A stretch of 64,000 nucleotides of DNA from positions 2,309,001-2,373,000 of the forward strand of contig OX359282.1 of the NCBI GenBank assembly GCA_947179155.2, in the 5' to 3' direction. Shown in pieces: positions 11,464-23,376 of the stretch. Numbering within the stretch: the stretch's first letter is position 1; each line of letters starts with the position of its first letter. The DNA comes from Hedera helix (Eukaryota > Streptophyta > Magnoliopsida > Apiales > Araliaceae). The notes under the pieces were generated by a model. That model worked only from the letters and a program-made list of their open reading frames with translations, was not told the origin of the DNA and did not search any database. The position numbers were made by a program, and so were the translations under genes.

Positions 11464-14400
11464 TCATTTGGAATAGTGTGATTCAATAAGGTCCACCACC
11501 TCCTCTGTTTCGGTCGGCATTTCTAAAAAGGGTTTGAGTCGTTGACCATTAACTTTGAAAATATCACCACTTGTTGGATTTTCAATATCAACTGCCCCAT
11601 GAGAGTAAACTACCTTTACTACAAAAGGTCCATCCCATCTAGAACGCAATTTGCCAGGAAATAGATGTAGCCTAGAGTTATACAAGAGAACTTTTTGACC
11701 AGGTGAGAATGATTTTCTCAAAATTGATTTATCATGAAACACTTTTGTTTTTTCCTTGTAAATTTTAGCATTTTCGTAAGCATCATTCCTAATCTCATCC
11801 AACTCATTCAATTGCAATTGTCTATGACTCCCACAAGTGGACATATCAAAATTTAACTGTTTTATGGCCCATAAAGCACGATGTTCAAGTTCCACAGGTA
11901 AGTGACAAGCTTTTCCAAACACAAGCCTATATGGTGACATTCCTAAGTTAGTCTTAAAGGCAGTACGGTAAGCCCACAATGCATCTAACAATTTAAGAGA
12001 CCAGTCTTTTCTATTAGAACTCACCGTTTTTTCCAAGATTTGTTTGATTTGCCTATTCGAGACCTCTACTTGACCACTTGTCTGAGGGTGATATGGTGTG
12101 GCAAGCTTGTGGGTGATGGAATATTTTTTCAACAAGGATTCAAAAGGCTGATTGCGAAAATGTTTTCCTTGATCACTGATTATAGCCCTAGGGGTACCAA
12201 AGCGAGAAAAAATATTATCTTTCAGAAATTTGACAACAACCTTATTGTCATTGGTCTTGGTTGGTATAGCTTCTACCCACTTAGACACGTAATCAACCGC
12301 AAGTAAAATGTACAGATTTCCAAAAGAATTTGGGAATGGACCCATGAAATCTATCCCCCACACATCAAACAACTCAATGACTAGAATGGGTTGCATTGGC
12401 ATCATATTCCTCCTAGTGATCCTTCCTAAATGTTGACACCTATTGCAATTTGCACAAAATTCTGTGGCATCCTTGAATAGACTAGGCCAATAAAAACCAC
12501 ACTGAAGAACTTTGGCAGACGTCTTTTTACCTCCAAAATGTCCTCCACAAGCTTGGTCATGACAAAATGATAGGACACTCCTAAACTCATGGTCGGGGAC
12601 ACATCTCCTAATGATTTGATCAGGGCAATATTTAAACAAATAGGGGTCGTCCCAATAAAAATATTTGACTTGTGAAAGAAATTTTGATCGGTCTTGTTTG
12701 GACCAATGGGAAGGAATGTCACTAGTAACTAGGTAGTTCACAATATCAGCAAACCAAGGTGTAGTGGATATGGAGAAAAGTCGCTCATCTGGGAAAGAAT
12801 CATTTAAAGGCAGTTCAGAATTAGACTCCACAACTAAACGAGACAAATGATCAGCTACCACATTTTCAGACCCTTTTTTATCCCTTATTTCTAGGTCAAA
12901 TTCTTGGAGCAATAAGACCCATCGAATTAATCGGGCTTTGGAGTCTTTTTTGGAGAGAAGGTGTCTAAGGGCTGCATGGTCAGTGTAAACGATGATTTTA
13001 GACCCAATAAGATAAGATCGAAACTTTTCTAGGGCAAAAACTACAGCTAGAAGTTCTTTTTCAGTAGTTGAATAATTCAATTGTGCATCATTCAAAGTCC
13101 TACTAGCATAGTATATAACATGGGGAATCTTATTAATTCGTTGCCCTAGAACAGCACCAACTGCATAGTCAGATGCATCACACATTAACTCAAATGGTTG
13201 ATTCCAATCGGGTGATTTGATGATAGGAGCTGAGGTCAACTCCTTTTTAAGTTGTTCGAATGATTGGAAACATTTGTCATTAAATTCAAATTTTGCATCT
13301 TTACTTAGAAGATTGGTTAAGGGTCTTGCTTTCTTACTGAAATCTTTGATGAATCGCCTATAAAAGCCTGCATGTCCTAGGAATGAACGAATTTCTTTGA
13401 CTGTCCGAGGTGGTGGGAGATTGGCAATGAGGTCAATTTTGGCTTTATCTACTTCAATTCCCTTTTCAGATATGATATGACCAAGAACAATTCCCTTTTT
13501 AACCATGAAATGACATTTTTCCCAATTTAAGATTAAGTTAGTGTCCTTACATCTCCTTAAAACTAAGTCGAGGTAATGAAGACACTCAGGAAATGTAGAC
13601 CCAAATATGGAAAAATCATCTATGAAAATCTCTAGGAATTTGTCTATCATGTCAGAAAAAATGCTCATCATGCATCTTTGAAAGGTGGAAGGGGCACTAC
13701 ATAGCCCAAATGGTAGACGACGATATGCAAAAGTTCCATAAGGACAAGTGAATGTGGTCTTTTCTTGGTCTTCTGGGGCTATGGGAATTTGAAAGTAACC
13801 CGAGTATCCATCAAGGAAACAATAGTAAGCATGGCCAGCTAACCTTTCTAGGATCTGGTCTATGAAGGGTAAAGGAAAATGATCCTTCCTTGTGGCCTCA
13901 TTGAGTTTTCTATAGTCTATGCAAACCCTCCAACCAGATTGGACACGAGTGGGAACTAACTCATTATCATCATTTTGAACCACAGTTAAGCCAGACTTTT
14001 TAGGTACCACCTGAACAGGACTTACCCAAGAGCTATCAGAAATGGGATATATGATCCCATTATCTAGACATTTAAGAATTTCCTTCCTAACAACCTTTTT
14101 TAAAACTGGGTTCAACCGCCTCTGTGGGTCTCTCACGGGTTTAGCATCATCTATTAAATGGATCCTATGTTGGACAATGGCAGGACTAATCCCCTTAATA
14201 TCTGTTATGCTCCATCCTATGGCTTCTTTGTTCTGTCTAAGGATGGTCAATAATTCTTCCTCTTGTGGGTTTGTTAAATCGGACGTAATGATCACAGGAA
14301 GAGTTTTGGAAGGACCTAAATAGGCATATTTAAGATCAACAGGAAGAGGTTTGAGTTCTAACTCTGGTGGACTCGATTCTGAAAATTGTAAAATTGGCTC

Positions 14401-16653
14401 GATCACAGGTTCCCATTTAGAATACATTGATGTAGATGGCTCTAACAGTTCATTCACCTCATGTACATATTCTGTATCATCCCAATTTTGACCAAAGTGA
14501 TTTAAACAAAAGTTAAGAATTTCATCTTCCCCATTAAGTTCATTTTCAGACATTTCTTGAATCATGTTTGTTTCAACGGGTTGGTCAGAAAAATCACTAG
14601 GTTGTTTTCCCACATTAAACACATTTAAATCAATTGTCATGTTCCCAAATGTCAATTTCATTAGTCCATTTCTACAATTGATTAACGCATTAGAGGTTGC
14701 TAAAAATGGTCTACCTAAAATGACAGGAATTTGACTGTTGGGATTGACAACAGGTTGGGTTTCAAGAACAACAAAATCGACAGGGAACACAAAATCGCCA
14801 ACCTTAATGAGTACATCTTCCACTATTCCCTTTGGCACTTTGATAGAACGGTCAGCTAGCTGGAGTGTGACTCTTGTCTTTTTCAACTCCCCTAAGCCCA
14901 AGGTTTGGTACACAGAAAATGGTAGAAGGTTAACACTCGCTCCTAAATCAAGCAAAGCTTTTTCAATTAAGGTGTCTCCTATGATGCATGAAATAGTAGG
15001 ACAACCGGGGTCTTTGTACTTCACAGGGACTTGGCATGACAGGATAGAACTAACATGGGCTGTTAGAAAAGCTTTCTTAGGAACATGAGTGGTTCTTTTG
15101 TGTGTGCACAAATCTTTTAGACATTTAGCATATGAGGGAACTTGTTGAATGGCGTCTAGAAGAGGGATATTAATTTTCACTTGTTTGAACACTTCTAGAA
15201 TTTTGTCTAATTGGGCTGACTGCTTGTTTGAAATTAGTCTTTGGGGGAATGGGGCTTTTGGTTTAAAGACTTTTTCATTAGATTTCGAAGATATGGTTTT
15301 CTCATTTTTTAACAATTGTTTGTTAGATGGACCTACTGACTCAGAAATGGTGGGCTTTTCAGGCTGGGCTGACTGTGAAGATAGATTATTAGATTTATCA
15401 ATTAAATTTTCCTCTTCTTCATTATCAATACCAGCATGATTGTTAAAATGATTTCCAGACCTTAAAGAGATTACGGAATTCACATGATTGACTTGGTTGT
15501 GGTTGTTTTCAAGTGAATTAGCATGATAAGGTTTTTGATTAGGGACTGGAAATTTCGGGTTGGTCTCGGGTTGGCTAGGAAACTTTCCCTTCTCTCTTTC
15601 ACTAACTATAGTGGCCAATTGACTCATTTGAATCTCTAACCGAGATATGGCTTGGTTACTGTTTTGCATGAAATTAGTTTGAGAGTTTATTAAAGTTTCC
15701 TGAGATTTCATTAAAGATTCCATGCTTTTCTCTAAATTGCTAAGTCTCTTTTCACTTTCATTAGGGAAACCTGGTGGACATTGAGTTGCTAAATTTGAAT
15801 TTTGGTACAGACCAGGATTCAACTTTTGATAGGGTTGAAAAGTTTGATTTTGAGACCGATTAACCTGATTTGAAGAGTTATTTGGGTATGATCCTTGGTT
15901 CCATGCAAAATTAGGATGATTTCTCCAACCTGGATTATAAGTGGGTGCAAATGGGTCGTTCCTAGGTCTTTGAGACATTACATTGACTTGGTCAAATTCT
16001 TCAAGTTGGTTTACAGGTGATGTATCCCTAGTTTCTAAAACTTCAAGTCTTTTAAGTACACTTGCCAACTTAGCTTCGGTAGCAATTGAATTGTCAATTG
16101 TATGAACACCCCTAAATGAGCTAGATTTGTCGGTCTTTCGGGTGGTTTCCCATTGCACGGTTTTTTCTGCTAAGTCTTCTAAAAACTCCCAAGCCCTTTC
16201 CTCATCATTTTTTAGAAAATCCCCTTGACACATTGACTCTAACATCGTTTTAGTGGAAAAATCTAAACCTTCGTAGGCAATTTGACACAATCTCCATTTT
16301 TCAATTCCATGGTGTGGACACTGGGATAACAAATTTTTAAATCTATCAAAATATTTCCAAAACGACTCGTTTTCAAGTTGGTAAAATTGATGAATTGCAG
16401 ACCTAATCTCGGAAGTTTTTTGATTTGGAAAATATTTATTTAGAAATGTAGCAACAAATCCCTTCCAGGTTGTTATGGAATTATTCGCTAGGCTATATAA
16501 CCACTTTTTAGCATTATCTTTCAAAGCAAATGTGATAAATCTTAGCCTAATCGAGTCTTCAGACAATTGTTGAATTTTCATTAAAGCACAGACTTCCTCA
16601 AATTCCCGAATGAATAAATATGGATCTTCTATTCCAGTAAACCTAGGTAACAT
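11464..16653 (-). CDS. Athila gag-pol polyprotein (1729 aa)
   Basis: One uninterrupted frame. The gag domain is at about residues 1-170 with no CCHC knuckle seen, followed by a Gln/Asn-rich linker. Protease is near 555-650, with catalytic Asp569 in LLDLGAS. Reverse transcriptase spans about 880-1060, with FIDDF at 1011-1015. RNase H starts near 1150, with MCDAS and Asp1159. Integrase spans about 1330-1600, with a CANC/C zinc-binding end and the D,D35E triad Asp1435, Asp1494, Glu1530. All catalytic residues I checked are present. The same frame continues upstream after one TAA at 16669-16671, and the upstream part looks like gag N-terminus, so Met at 16653 may not be the ancestral start. Expression would come from the right-hand LTR. 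The protein is potentially active except for that stop. Confidence 0.95.
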   Translation of the reverse strand: MLPRFTGIEDPYLFIREFEEVCALMKIQQLSEDSIRLRFITFALKDNAKKWLYSLANNSITTWKGFVATFLNKYFPNQKTSEIRSAIHQFYQLENESFWKYFDRFKNLLSQCPHHGIEKWRLCQIAYEGLDFSTKTMLESMCQGDFLKNDEERAWEFLEDLAEKTVQWETTRKTDKSSSFRGVHTIDNSIATEAKLASVLKRLEVLETRDTSPVNQLEEFDQVNVMSQRPRNDPFAPTYNPGWRNHPNFAWNQGSYPNNSSNQVNRSQNQTFQPYQKLNPGLYQNSNLATQCPPGFPNESEKRLSNLEKSMESLMKSQETLINSQTNFMQNSNQAISRLEIQMSQLATIVSEREKGKFPSQPETNPKFPVPNQKPYHANSLENNHNQVNHVNSVISLRSGNHFNNHAGIDNEEEENLIDKSNNLSSQSAQPEKPTISESVGPSNKQLLKNEKTISSKSNEKVFKPKAPFPQRLISNKQSAQLDKILEVFKQVKINIPLLDAIQQVPSYAKCLKDLCTHKRTTHVPKKAFLTAHVSSILSCQVPVKYKDPGCPTISCIIGDTLIEKALLDLGASVNLLPFSVYQTLGLGELKKTRVTLQLADRSIKVPKGIVEDVLIKVGDFVFPVDFVVLETQPVVNPNSQIPVILGRPFLATSNALINCRNGLMKLTFGNMTIDLNVFNVGKQPSDFSDQPVETNMIQEMSENELNGEDEILNFCLNHFGQNWDDTEYVHEVNELLEPSTSMYSKWEPVIEPILQFSESSPPELELKPLPVDLKYAYLGPSKTLPVIITSDLTNPQEEELLTILRQNKEAIGWSITDIKGISPAIVQHRIHLIDDAKPVRDPQRRLNPVLKKVVRKEILKCLDNGIIYPISDSSWVSPVQVVPKKSGLTVVQNDDNELVPTRVQSGWRVCIDYRKLNEATRKDHFPLPFIDQILERLAGHAYYCFLDGYSGYFQIPIAPEDQEKTTFTCPYGTFAYRRLPFGLCSAPSTFQRCMMSIFSDMIDKFLEIFIDDFSIFGSTFPECLHYLDLVLRRCKDTNLILNWEKCHFMVKKGIVLGHIISEKGIEVDKAKIDLIANLPPPRTVKEIRSFLGHAGFYRRFIKDFSKKARPLTNLLSKDAKFEFNDKCFQSFEQLKKELTSAPIIKSPDWNQPFELMCDASDYAVGAVLGQRINKIPHVIYYASRTLNDAQLNYSTTEKELLAVVFALEKFRSYLIGSKIIVYTDHAALRHLLSKKDSKARLIRWVLLLQEFDLEIRDKKGSENVVADHLSRLVVESNSELPLNDSFPDERLFSISTTPWFADIVNYLVTSDIPSHWSKQDRSKFLSQVKYFYWDDPYLFKYCPDQIIRRCVPDHEFRSVLSFCHDQACGGHFGGKKTSAKVLQCGFYWPSLFKDATEFCANCNRCQHLGRITRRNMMPMQPILVIELFDVWGIDFMGPFPNSFGNLYILLAVDYVSKWVEAIPTKTNDNKVVVKFLKDNIFSRFGTPRAIISDQGKHFRNQPFESLLKKYSITHKLATPYHPQTSGQVEVSNRQIKQILEKTVSSNRKDWSLKLLDALWAYRTAFKTNLGMSPYRLVFGKACHLPVELEHRALWAIKQLNFDMSTCGSHRQLQLNELDEIRNDAYENAKIYKEKTKVFHDKSILRKSFSPGQKVLLYNSRLHLFPGKLRSRWDGPFVVKVVYSHGAVDIENPTSGDIFKVNGQRLKPFLEMPTETEEVVDLIESHYSK

Positions 16654-16668
16654 ATTTATAAAGTGCGG

Positions 16669-16872
16669 TTATAGTTCAAAATTATTACCATTTACTGGTG
16701 GTAGACTGATGCATGAAGGGTGGGCAGAGCGAGAAGGATAACATCGGTCCCTTAAAGAAACAGTTTGTGCAACTTCCATGTTTGTAGAAGTGATGTCTTT
16801 TAAAGTGAAATCTGAAAAATCAATTCTTCTCACTAACCGAGATGTTTTATCCCTAACCCACACTTTTTGCAT
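16669..16872 (-). CDS. Upstream gag N-terminal part, cut off by an in-frame stop
   Basis: A 67-residue frame in phase with gag-pol, separated from it by a single TAA and five sense codons. Its C-terminal phrase (CISLPPVNGNNFEL) resembles the conserved stretch just before the gag core in Athila relatives, so it is probably the first part of gag. The codon context (CTA TAA CCG) does not match the known plant readthrough signal (stop followed by CAR YYA). A nonsense mutation is the simplest reading; a separate upstream ORF is less likely. Confidence 0.6.
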   Translation of the reverse strand: MQKVWVRDKTSRLVRRIDFSDFTLKDITSTNMEVAQTVSLRDRCYPSRSAHPSCISLPPVNGNNFEL

Positions 16873-17774
16873 ATACTACTTAGCAGATAAGCACGTAAAC
16901 AAATAAGCACACAAAGATGAATAAGGAAAATAAAATAAAATAAAAACTACTTCTAAGGTTAACCTAAATAAAATCTAGACAGCTCCTAACTGTTCCAAGT
17001 TACTCTTTAAGGTCCACCAAATTCAAAATTAATCACACCGCTAGCCAGGTAAGTGTAAGAACGGCGGGAGTCTCTCCGTGGGTACGGTGACTAATTGAAT
17101 AACCGCGCGTCCTTTAGGCGTTTACCTTTTGAACCACTTGCCTAGACACCAGTAATATGATTAATTAGGAATTCAGACTCCTCTCAGAATTCCTTGTCCT
17201 AATTGAGCTCGAGAGTCTTAGGGGTCAACGTCTACTTGATTTTATTAAGTCGGTTATGCAAAGTTATGTTGTTTGTGGGCCAAGGAAGGGTGATGAAATC
17301 CCCACCTTATCTTGTTATGATTTGTGCCCTTAAAGTCAAATTAAAAATAAGAATAAACAAATAAAATAAAAACTGTAAACAAATAAAATGTCCTAAAACT
17401 ATGTGAATTATGAAAGAATGAGAAATTTGACGTACCTCAATCCTCCAGCAATCACCACAGTTTATATTTAACAAAAATAAAATAAAAAAATAAAAACCTA
17501 AGCAAGATGTGTTCTACGTGAGTGAATGCATGAATGCGGCAATTAGTTTTTAAACTAAAAATAATAAACTAAACTACTATATTTTTTTTCAATTTTATAT
17601 ATAAAAAAAAAAATTATGGAGATACGAAGTACCAAGAAAGCGCAGCAACAAAATATTTAAGTTTTTACTCCTTCGATCCGCTTCGATAATCCTGAAAAAA
17701 ATAAAAATAAAAATATTAGTGGTAAAAACTAATTCGAAGAAATAAAAATTAAGAAATAAGAAATTAAATCTAGT
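16873..17774 (-). other. Athila 5' leader
   Basis: Untranslated region between the PBS and the first gag frame, about 0.9 kb, with no substantial open frame. It would hold packaging signals, which I cannot identify by eye. Confidence 0.6.
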
Positions 17775-17792
17775 CCCCGGCAACGGCGCCAA
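17775..17792 (-). other. Athila primer-binding site (tRNA-Asp)
   Basis: On the minus strand TGGCGCCGTTGCCGGGGA is complementary to the 3' end of plant tRNA-Asp (GUC), including CCA, over all 18 bases. It lies a few bases inside the 5' LTR. A tRNA-Asp primer is characteristic of Athila. Confidence 0.92.
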
Positions 17793-17798
17793 AAACTT

Positions 17799-19085
17799 GA
17801 TGTATTATCGTGTATGTTCTTTGATGTGATAAAAACTAGTAACTGCAAGTGCACAGCATCAAATTGAAGAACAGGCAAGTACAGGTCGAACCACAGAGAC
17901 TAGTTAATTTCCAATGTATCCTTAATTTAAATTTCAGGCAAATTAGAAATAAAAATTGTGAAGATGATTAATTAACTAACTAATGCAAAATTAAATTGAT
18001 AAAGAAAACTAGTAATGAGAAAAACTACCTAGGAATCCGAATCCATTAAATACTAACATAATAATTAAATTCTTCCTTTCCTTAATTAATCTCTAATTAT
18101 TTTTCCTTCCCTTTAAAAATAGTGATTCATATAATTAATATGGGCAAGCATAGATTATGAAAATTTAAAGATTAACTATAACTCATCAAAACTTCATTGA
18201 GCAAGCATGAATTATGAAAAACTCATATCTTAACAATAACCTATCAAAACCTCGCAATTAATTTAGAACCAAAACGAATTATGCACAAAGGTAAAATTGA
18301 AGAAATAAACAATTAGACATTAATATCGGAACGAAAAGAATATAATATGTAATACTTAATTTCATCTTCATCCTAGATATTAAAATTTAGCTAGACATAA
18401 AATTCATAATAAAAGAAAACAAAACTAAAACTATTAATATAAATTGCATGGAATAAATTAAAACAAATAGAACAAGAATTAAAAAGAAACTTTAATTAAA
18501 CTAATAAAGACTTTTGCAATGAATGAATAACTCCCTGGCAATTCCCTAGCAAAGCTGCATGCGTACATGATGAATGAAAATAGAACTTTAATATTAATCT
18601 AATAAAGAATTGCATGAATGAATAACAAAAGCTCCAACTTCCAAACCTACGCTACTGCGGAACAAACAAAAGTAAGAAACAAAACTCCCTGACACAAAAT
18701 CCATGCAAAGCTACTGGAACAAAAGTGAGAATAATACTTCCCGCCTCCTACCGAAACTGCGGAACTAGAAAAAGAGAAAAAGAAAATAAACTATGACATC
18801 CCCCACTCTCTAAAATAATACTCTTATTTATAGAGAAAATAAACTAAACCCTAATCTAATTTGGAATAACTTGAACTCTTCTTTTCTTCTTCATTTCAAC
18901 TTCTACATGGTAATATTGGAGTCCAAATAGAAATCAACTTGGAAGCTTTTAGAATCCTTTTCCAACTCAACTTTATTTATTTCTTTATTTCCTGCAAAAC
19001 AAAATAAAACTAATTAATTAAATAAAATAAACAAATAAAATAATAAATATGGGAATATAAAATATGCAAAATTACGTGACTATCA
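17799..19085 (-). repeat. Athila 5' LTR
   Basis: Almost identical to 8853-10140. Differences seen: 'catcaaattg' for 'catctaattg', 'aacaggc' for 'aacgggc', 'gctactgcgg' for 'gctacggcgg', 'cgaaactgc' for 'cgaagctgc'. It drives the element toward lower coordinates. Confidence 0.93.
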
Positions 19086-20324
19086 TTCTTTACATGTTAT
19101 TGTGTGTTTTTAGTTGGTGTGGTAGTGTGTGTATTTTCAATTTTTAATTTAGCGTGTGTTCTTTACGGTAGTGTGTGTGTGTGTGTGTGTGTTCTTGGTG
19201 TGTGTATTGGGTAGAATAGGAGAAATATTAGAAAGATTAAAGCTAATATTTGCTAATTTAACTCTAGTTCGATATATAATTGAATTCTAGACATACATTA
19301 AATAGTCAAAAGGACATTAATTTGGCCGCACATGTCGCACACATGATTGATATTTGGGGGGAAATGAGTCAAATGGACATAAATGAACCAAAATGCCAGC
19401 TTAAAGGACAAAACTGTCACTTTTACCAAATAAAGAGACCACTTTAAACTCGTTGGTACTAACTTGTAGACACAGATATGTCCGCTATTAAAAATTACTC
19501 GAAGGACCCTACTTCATAAATCAAAATAATTTAGGAACGAAATAATTAATTTACCCAAGATATATAGAAGAATCTTATACTAATATAAATTCTGGCTAAC
19601 AACATATTCCTTATCTATTATTGTAGAAGATATAATAATTAATTTCTTGTTTGATATACTTGCTACATATTTCTATAATTGCTATACATGTTATAATTTT
19701 TATAGTATAACGTATATCATACTTTTGTATTGAATCTTTTAGAGTTATCAATTTTTGATGGGTTTTGAAAAAGAGTTTTCATAATTACAAAGACCCTCAT
19801 CGTCATTCGTAAAAAATATTTCTCTGAGATTTATATTTTGAGCTCAAATTGTTACACTGGAGTGCTTTGAATACAAATCAAGTTAGGGGTAGAATATGTT
19901 TCTTAGCCATTTGATATTTGAAAACAGATTCGGGACGAGTCTCATGAACACGACTAGAAGTGTTTGACTCTTTTTTTTTATTAAGTTTAGGTGTTTGGTG
20001 ATTAAAAATTAAATTATCTCCTGAACATGACTTAACTAAGATAAATCTAGTTATCTCGAAGCTGAAGGTTATAGATAGCCTAGAGAAATCATCTATTATT
20101 ATAAAGCTTTTTAAAAAGAAAAAAACAAATAGATGTTTTATTATAACAAGTATCACACAGAAGTTTTTATACACATTATATACTTGTTTAGTGAACACAA
20201 AATTCAAGTATTTTAAATACATTGACACACATTACTTTATATATTTGAATTAGTTAATATTACAAGAATTCTGCTTGAACTGACACATCTGCATACATTT
20301 AATATTTGTTTATATATTCTTTAC
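19086..20324. other. Non-coding spacer
   Basis: GT-microsatellite-like DNA near 19160-19190, then AT-rich sequence. Frames here are short and unlike any protein I know. No RNA gene or transposon end was recognised. Confidence 0.6.
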
Positions 20325-21497
20325 CAGTTATAAATTGCTTACATTCTTGAGTCAAGAATTTTATTGAGCTTAAAATCATATCTGCTTAGTTAAGAAGAAA
20401 ACTTTTAAAAACAAACTTATTTTCAAAAAGGATATTTGAGATAGTGTATTTTTAGTGTTTGTAAGAAATAGAGTAATCGCAAACCAAGACCAAAATCTCA
20501 GAGATGTCAATAGGTGTTGAGTCTCTATTTTACTTGCGAGGATACGAAAAAATCTTTAATTTCAAGACCAGATTTATAATTAGTATTGAGCTTAGGATTA
20601 CGAGTAGAACTACATTAATTTGATAAAGCAGCGGGGAGCTTCTTTCAAGGTAATTATTTGTAGTGAAACTTAAAGTTTAACTGTAAAACTTTGTAAAGGT
20701 TTCTTCACCTATTGAAGGAGAGATTAATTATTATCATAGTGATAGGATCATAAGTTCTGGAGAGGAGTTTGGGACTAGACGTAGCAGTATTCCCCTAGTG
20801 CATACTGTGGACCAACTAAATCCACTATGTTATGTGAGATTACTTTTGTATGGGTGTTTAACATAACAATTGGCATAATCACTAAAATAATTAAGATAAA
20901 TAATTAAAAAAATAGAATTTTAAAAAGGCCACGGATTTTTATAAAATATAATAATCTATTCAACACCCTCTTCTAGATTATTATTACAACATTTTATTTT
21001 CTGTTTTAAGCTTTCATAAAATTTCAACTTTGATGCAAATAATAAATTAAAATTCAAGATAACGATATTTCCATCGCAATTTATATTCTTTTATACACAT
21101 TATAAGCTTTTAAGGTTTGTTTATAAAGTATGTTTTCATGTTTTTACTTTATATTTTTATTTTCTTATTTTCATCGGAAGAAATGTAAATCATATAACAT
21201 ATAATTGGGGAAAAACCAGCTCAAAAAATATAATTGGCCATAGTTTCTTTGTAACTCTCCACCTGTCTCATTTCTTTAGTAAAATGAAACCTTGTGTAAG
21301 CTAAAACTTTGGAATTCACCCTTTTCATTCTCACCTAAAATTCATCAAATTCAATTTAATTTTTCCTTACGTTTGATTAAGTTAGTGTGTTGATATGATT
21401 CAGAAGTCGATCCAATTTTTGAGTAGGGTCAAATATTATATATTTTGTATTTTGTATTATCGATATGTAAGAAAATAACACATTTGGTGAGATTAAT

Positions 21498-23281
21498 TGT
21501 AACACCCCGAACCCGCTACAGGCCCGTAGTGTCACATGCCGCAAGCACAAAGTTCGCAAGGCAACAATATCAAAAGCGCAGCCCAAAAACCACACAACGA
21601 TACTAGACTTAAAATCCAATAATCTTTCATTATCAAATTTCACATGAGTTCAAAAACTAAATACCAAAAACATAACTTCGGAGACGCAGCTCCCTTAAAC
21701 AAAAGTCTTATCAAATTCAAAATACTAATAACGCCATAACTAAAAGGACTTCAGCCATCCACAAAAGCATCCACATTGTTCGACTCTTAACAATGGACCC
21801 TGTAAAAGTTAATGTAAGGGTGAGCGGTGAAGCCCAGCAAGTAACAAACTTCACTATTTAGGTGGATCAAGTACTATTTGCAAAAAAAAACTTTTTCGAA
21901 ATACCTTTTGTTCAATAACAGTCATAAATATACTTTTTGCAATAACATTTTTCTTAATAACAATAGTCAATATTTATTTTCAAAACCAAAATCAATAATT
22001 ACAAAACACAATTCAAAGACAAATTTCGATAAGCTCAATATATTCGATCATCGATTTCGATAAGTTCAATATATTCGATGTATCTTTTAATCCACAGAAC
22101 GACTAAGGTTACAGCAGCCCTGTAACACGGCCCTTATGTTCGATAATGTCAATGATACGCCCCCTACTAAGGTATCTTATCATGCACGCGCCCCGAAGAG
22201 CACCCCCCAAAGGGTATCTAATGGTGTGCGCCTTAGTAGGTCCTAAATTGTTCCGGAACTAGCGTAAACACTAACGGTTTCAATACATAGTCGGACTGAG
22301 GTTTCTAAAAGCAACTTCTCAATATTTTCGATATTCCAAACTATACTTATTTCACAGTTCAAAATCATATAATCTCATTTTCTAAATCAAAATTCTATTT
22401 TAATACTTGATCCGGGTTTTTAACAAAATATAAGTGTAACATTTTCATTCAAATGGAAGCCTTAAATAAAGAATAACAATATTTGAAACAATACATTTAG
22501 GCATCCGAATAATTTCTAAAGCATACATAATTATAAACGATAATTTTAAAATACTAAATAGCTCGGAAAGTCACTTACCTCGATATCGCTGAACACAAAA
22601 TTAATAGCTGAACAGATCCTAAATATAAATTCAGGACAATTAAACGTTATTAGAATAATTCTATTATGCAACATTCTTCTTATTCATTTTAAAATAGCTA
22701 TAAGTATATCTTAAAATATTCTTTCAATCTTTAATTATTTTTCAAACAATTAAACCATTATTCCAAAACTTTAAAGTTTACTAAAATAATAATCTAAAAC
22801 AATACTTAAAGTCAATAATATTAATCCAAAACTATTAGCTATTAATCTAAATACAAAACAATAATTAAAATCAATAATACTAATCCAAAACTATTTACTA
22901 TTAATCTAAATACAAAACAATAATTAAAACTACAAAAATAACAACAATGCAAAAATACTAATTACTAACAAAATATACTAAATACTAACTAACAAACTAA
23001 ATACAATACTTAAAACAATAATAACAATACAAAAATTTAAATATGAACATACCCGAAAATACGAGTACCGAAGATTGTCTACGCCCTCGACACCAAAATT
23101 TTTAACTAAGGAGGTCTTTTATAAAAACCCCTCTCACAACAAAGCCTTTCTCAAAATGAAGGTCTTAATTGTTGGTGGCTTAAAACCAAAGGGGTAGAGT
23201 TATATTTATAGCTAAAGGAAGGGAAATATTTTAGGAGAGTGGGTGATGTGGGACTTTTCATAAAAGTAACCGGGTATTACA
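21498..23281 (-). repeat. TR-GAG 3' LTR
   Basis: 1784 bp, TGTAACACC...GGTATTACA in plus reading. Identical by eye to 24654-26437 except 'aaagttcgc' versus 'aaagctcgc'. Near 23249, on the minus strand, it carries 'agtcccacatc', which resembles the plant snRNA upstream sequence element. Confidence 0.96.
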
Positions 23282-23312
23282 TTACCTCCCCCTTAAAAAA
23301 ATTTGATCCTCC
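23282..23312 (-). other. TR-GAG polypurine tract
   Basis: On the minus strand 'aagggggaggtaa' directly precedes the 3' LTR. This is the normal PPT position, and its preservation fits a mobilisable non-autonomous element. Confidence 0.85.
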
Positions 23313-23376
23313 AAATTTCAAATCATAAGCGTATATCTAAAAATAACATGTTCAAATACCAAAATAGTTACATACC

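Larger units (their letters stand above)
8853..19085 (-). mobile_element. Athila-type Ty3/Gypsy LTR retrotransposon, nearly complete
   Basis: A 10.2-kb element on the minus strand, in the order 5' LTR (right), tRNA-Asp PBS, leader, gag-pol, 3' non-coding region, PPT, 3' LTR (left). Lineage comes from the integrase and gag style (RCQ..G.ITRRN, CHLPVELEH) and the tRNA-Asp primer, both typical of Athila. The LTRs differ at about four positions plus a one-base length difference by eye, so insertion is recent. No env-like frame exists between pol and the 3' LTR. I could not find a matching 5-bp target duplication: the left flank reads 'gtgct' or 'cttgg', the right 'ttctt'. Confidence 0.93.
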
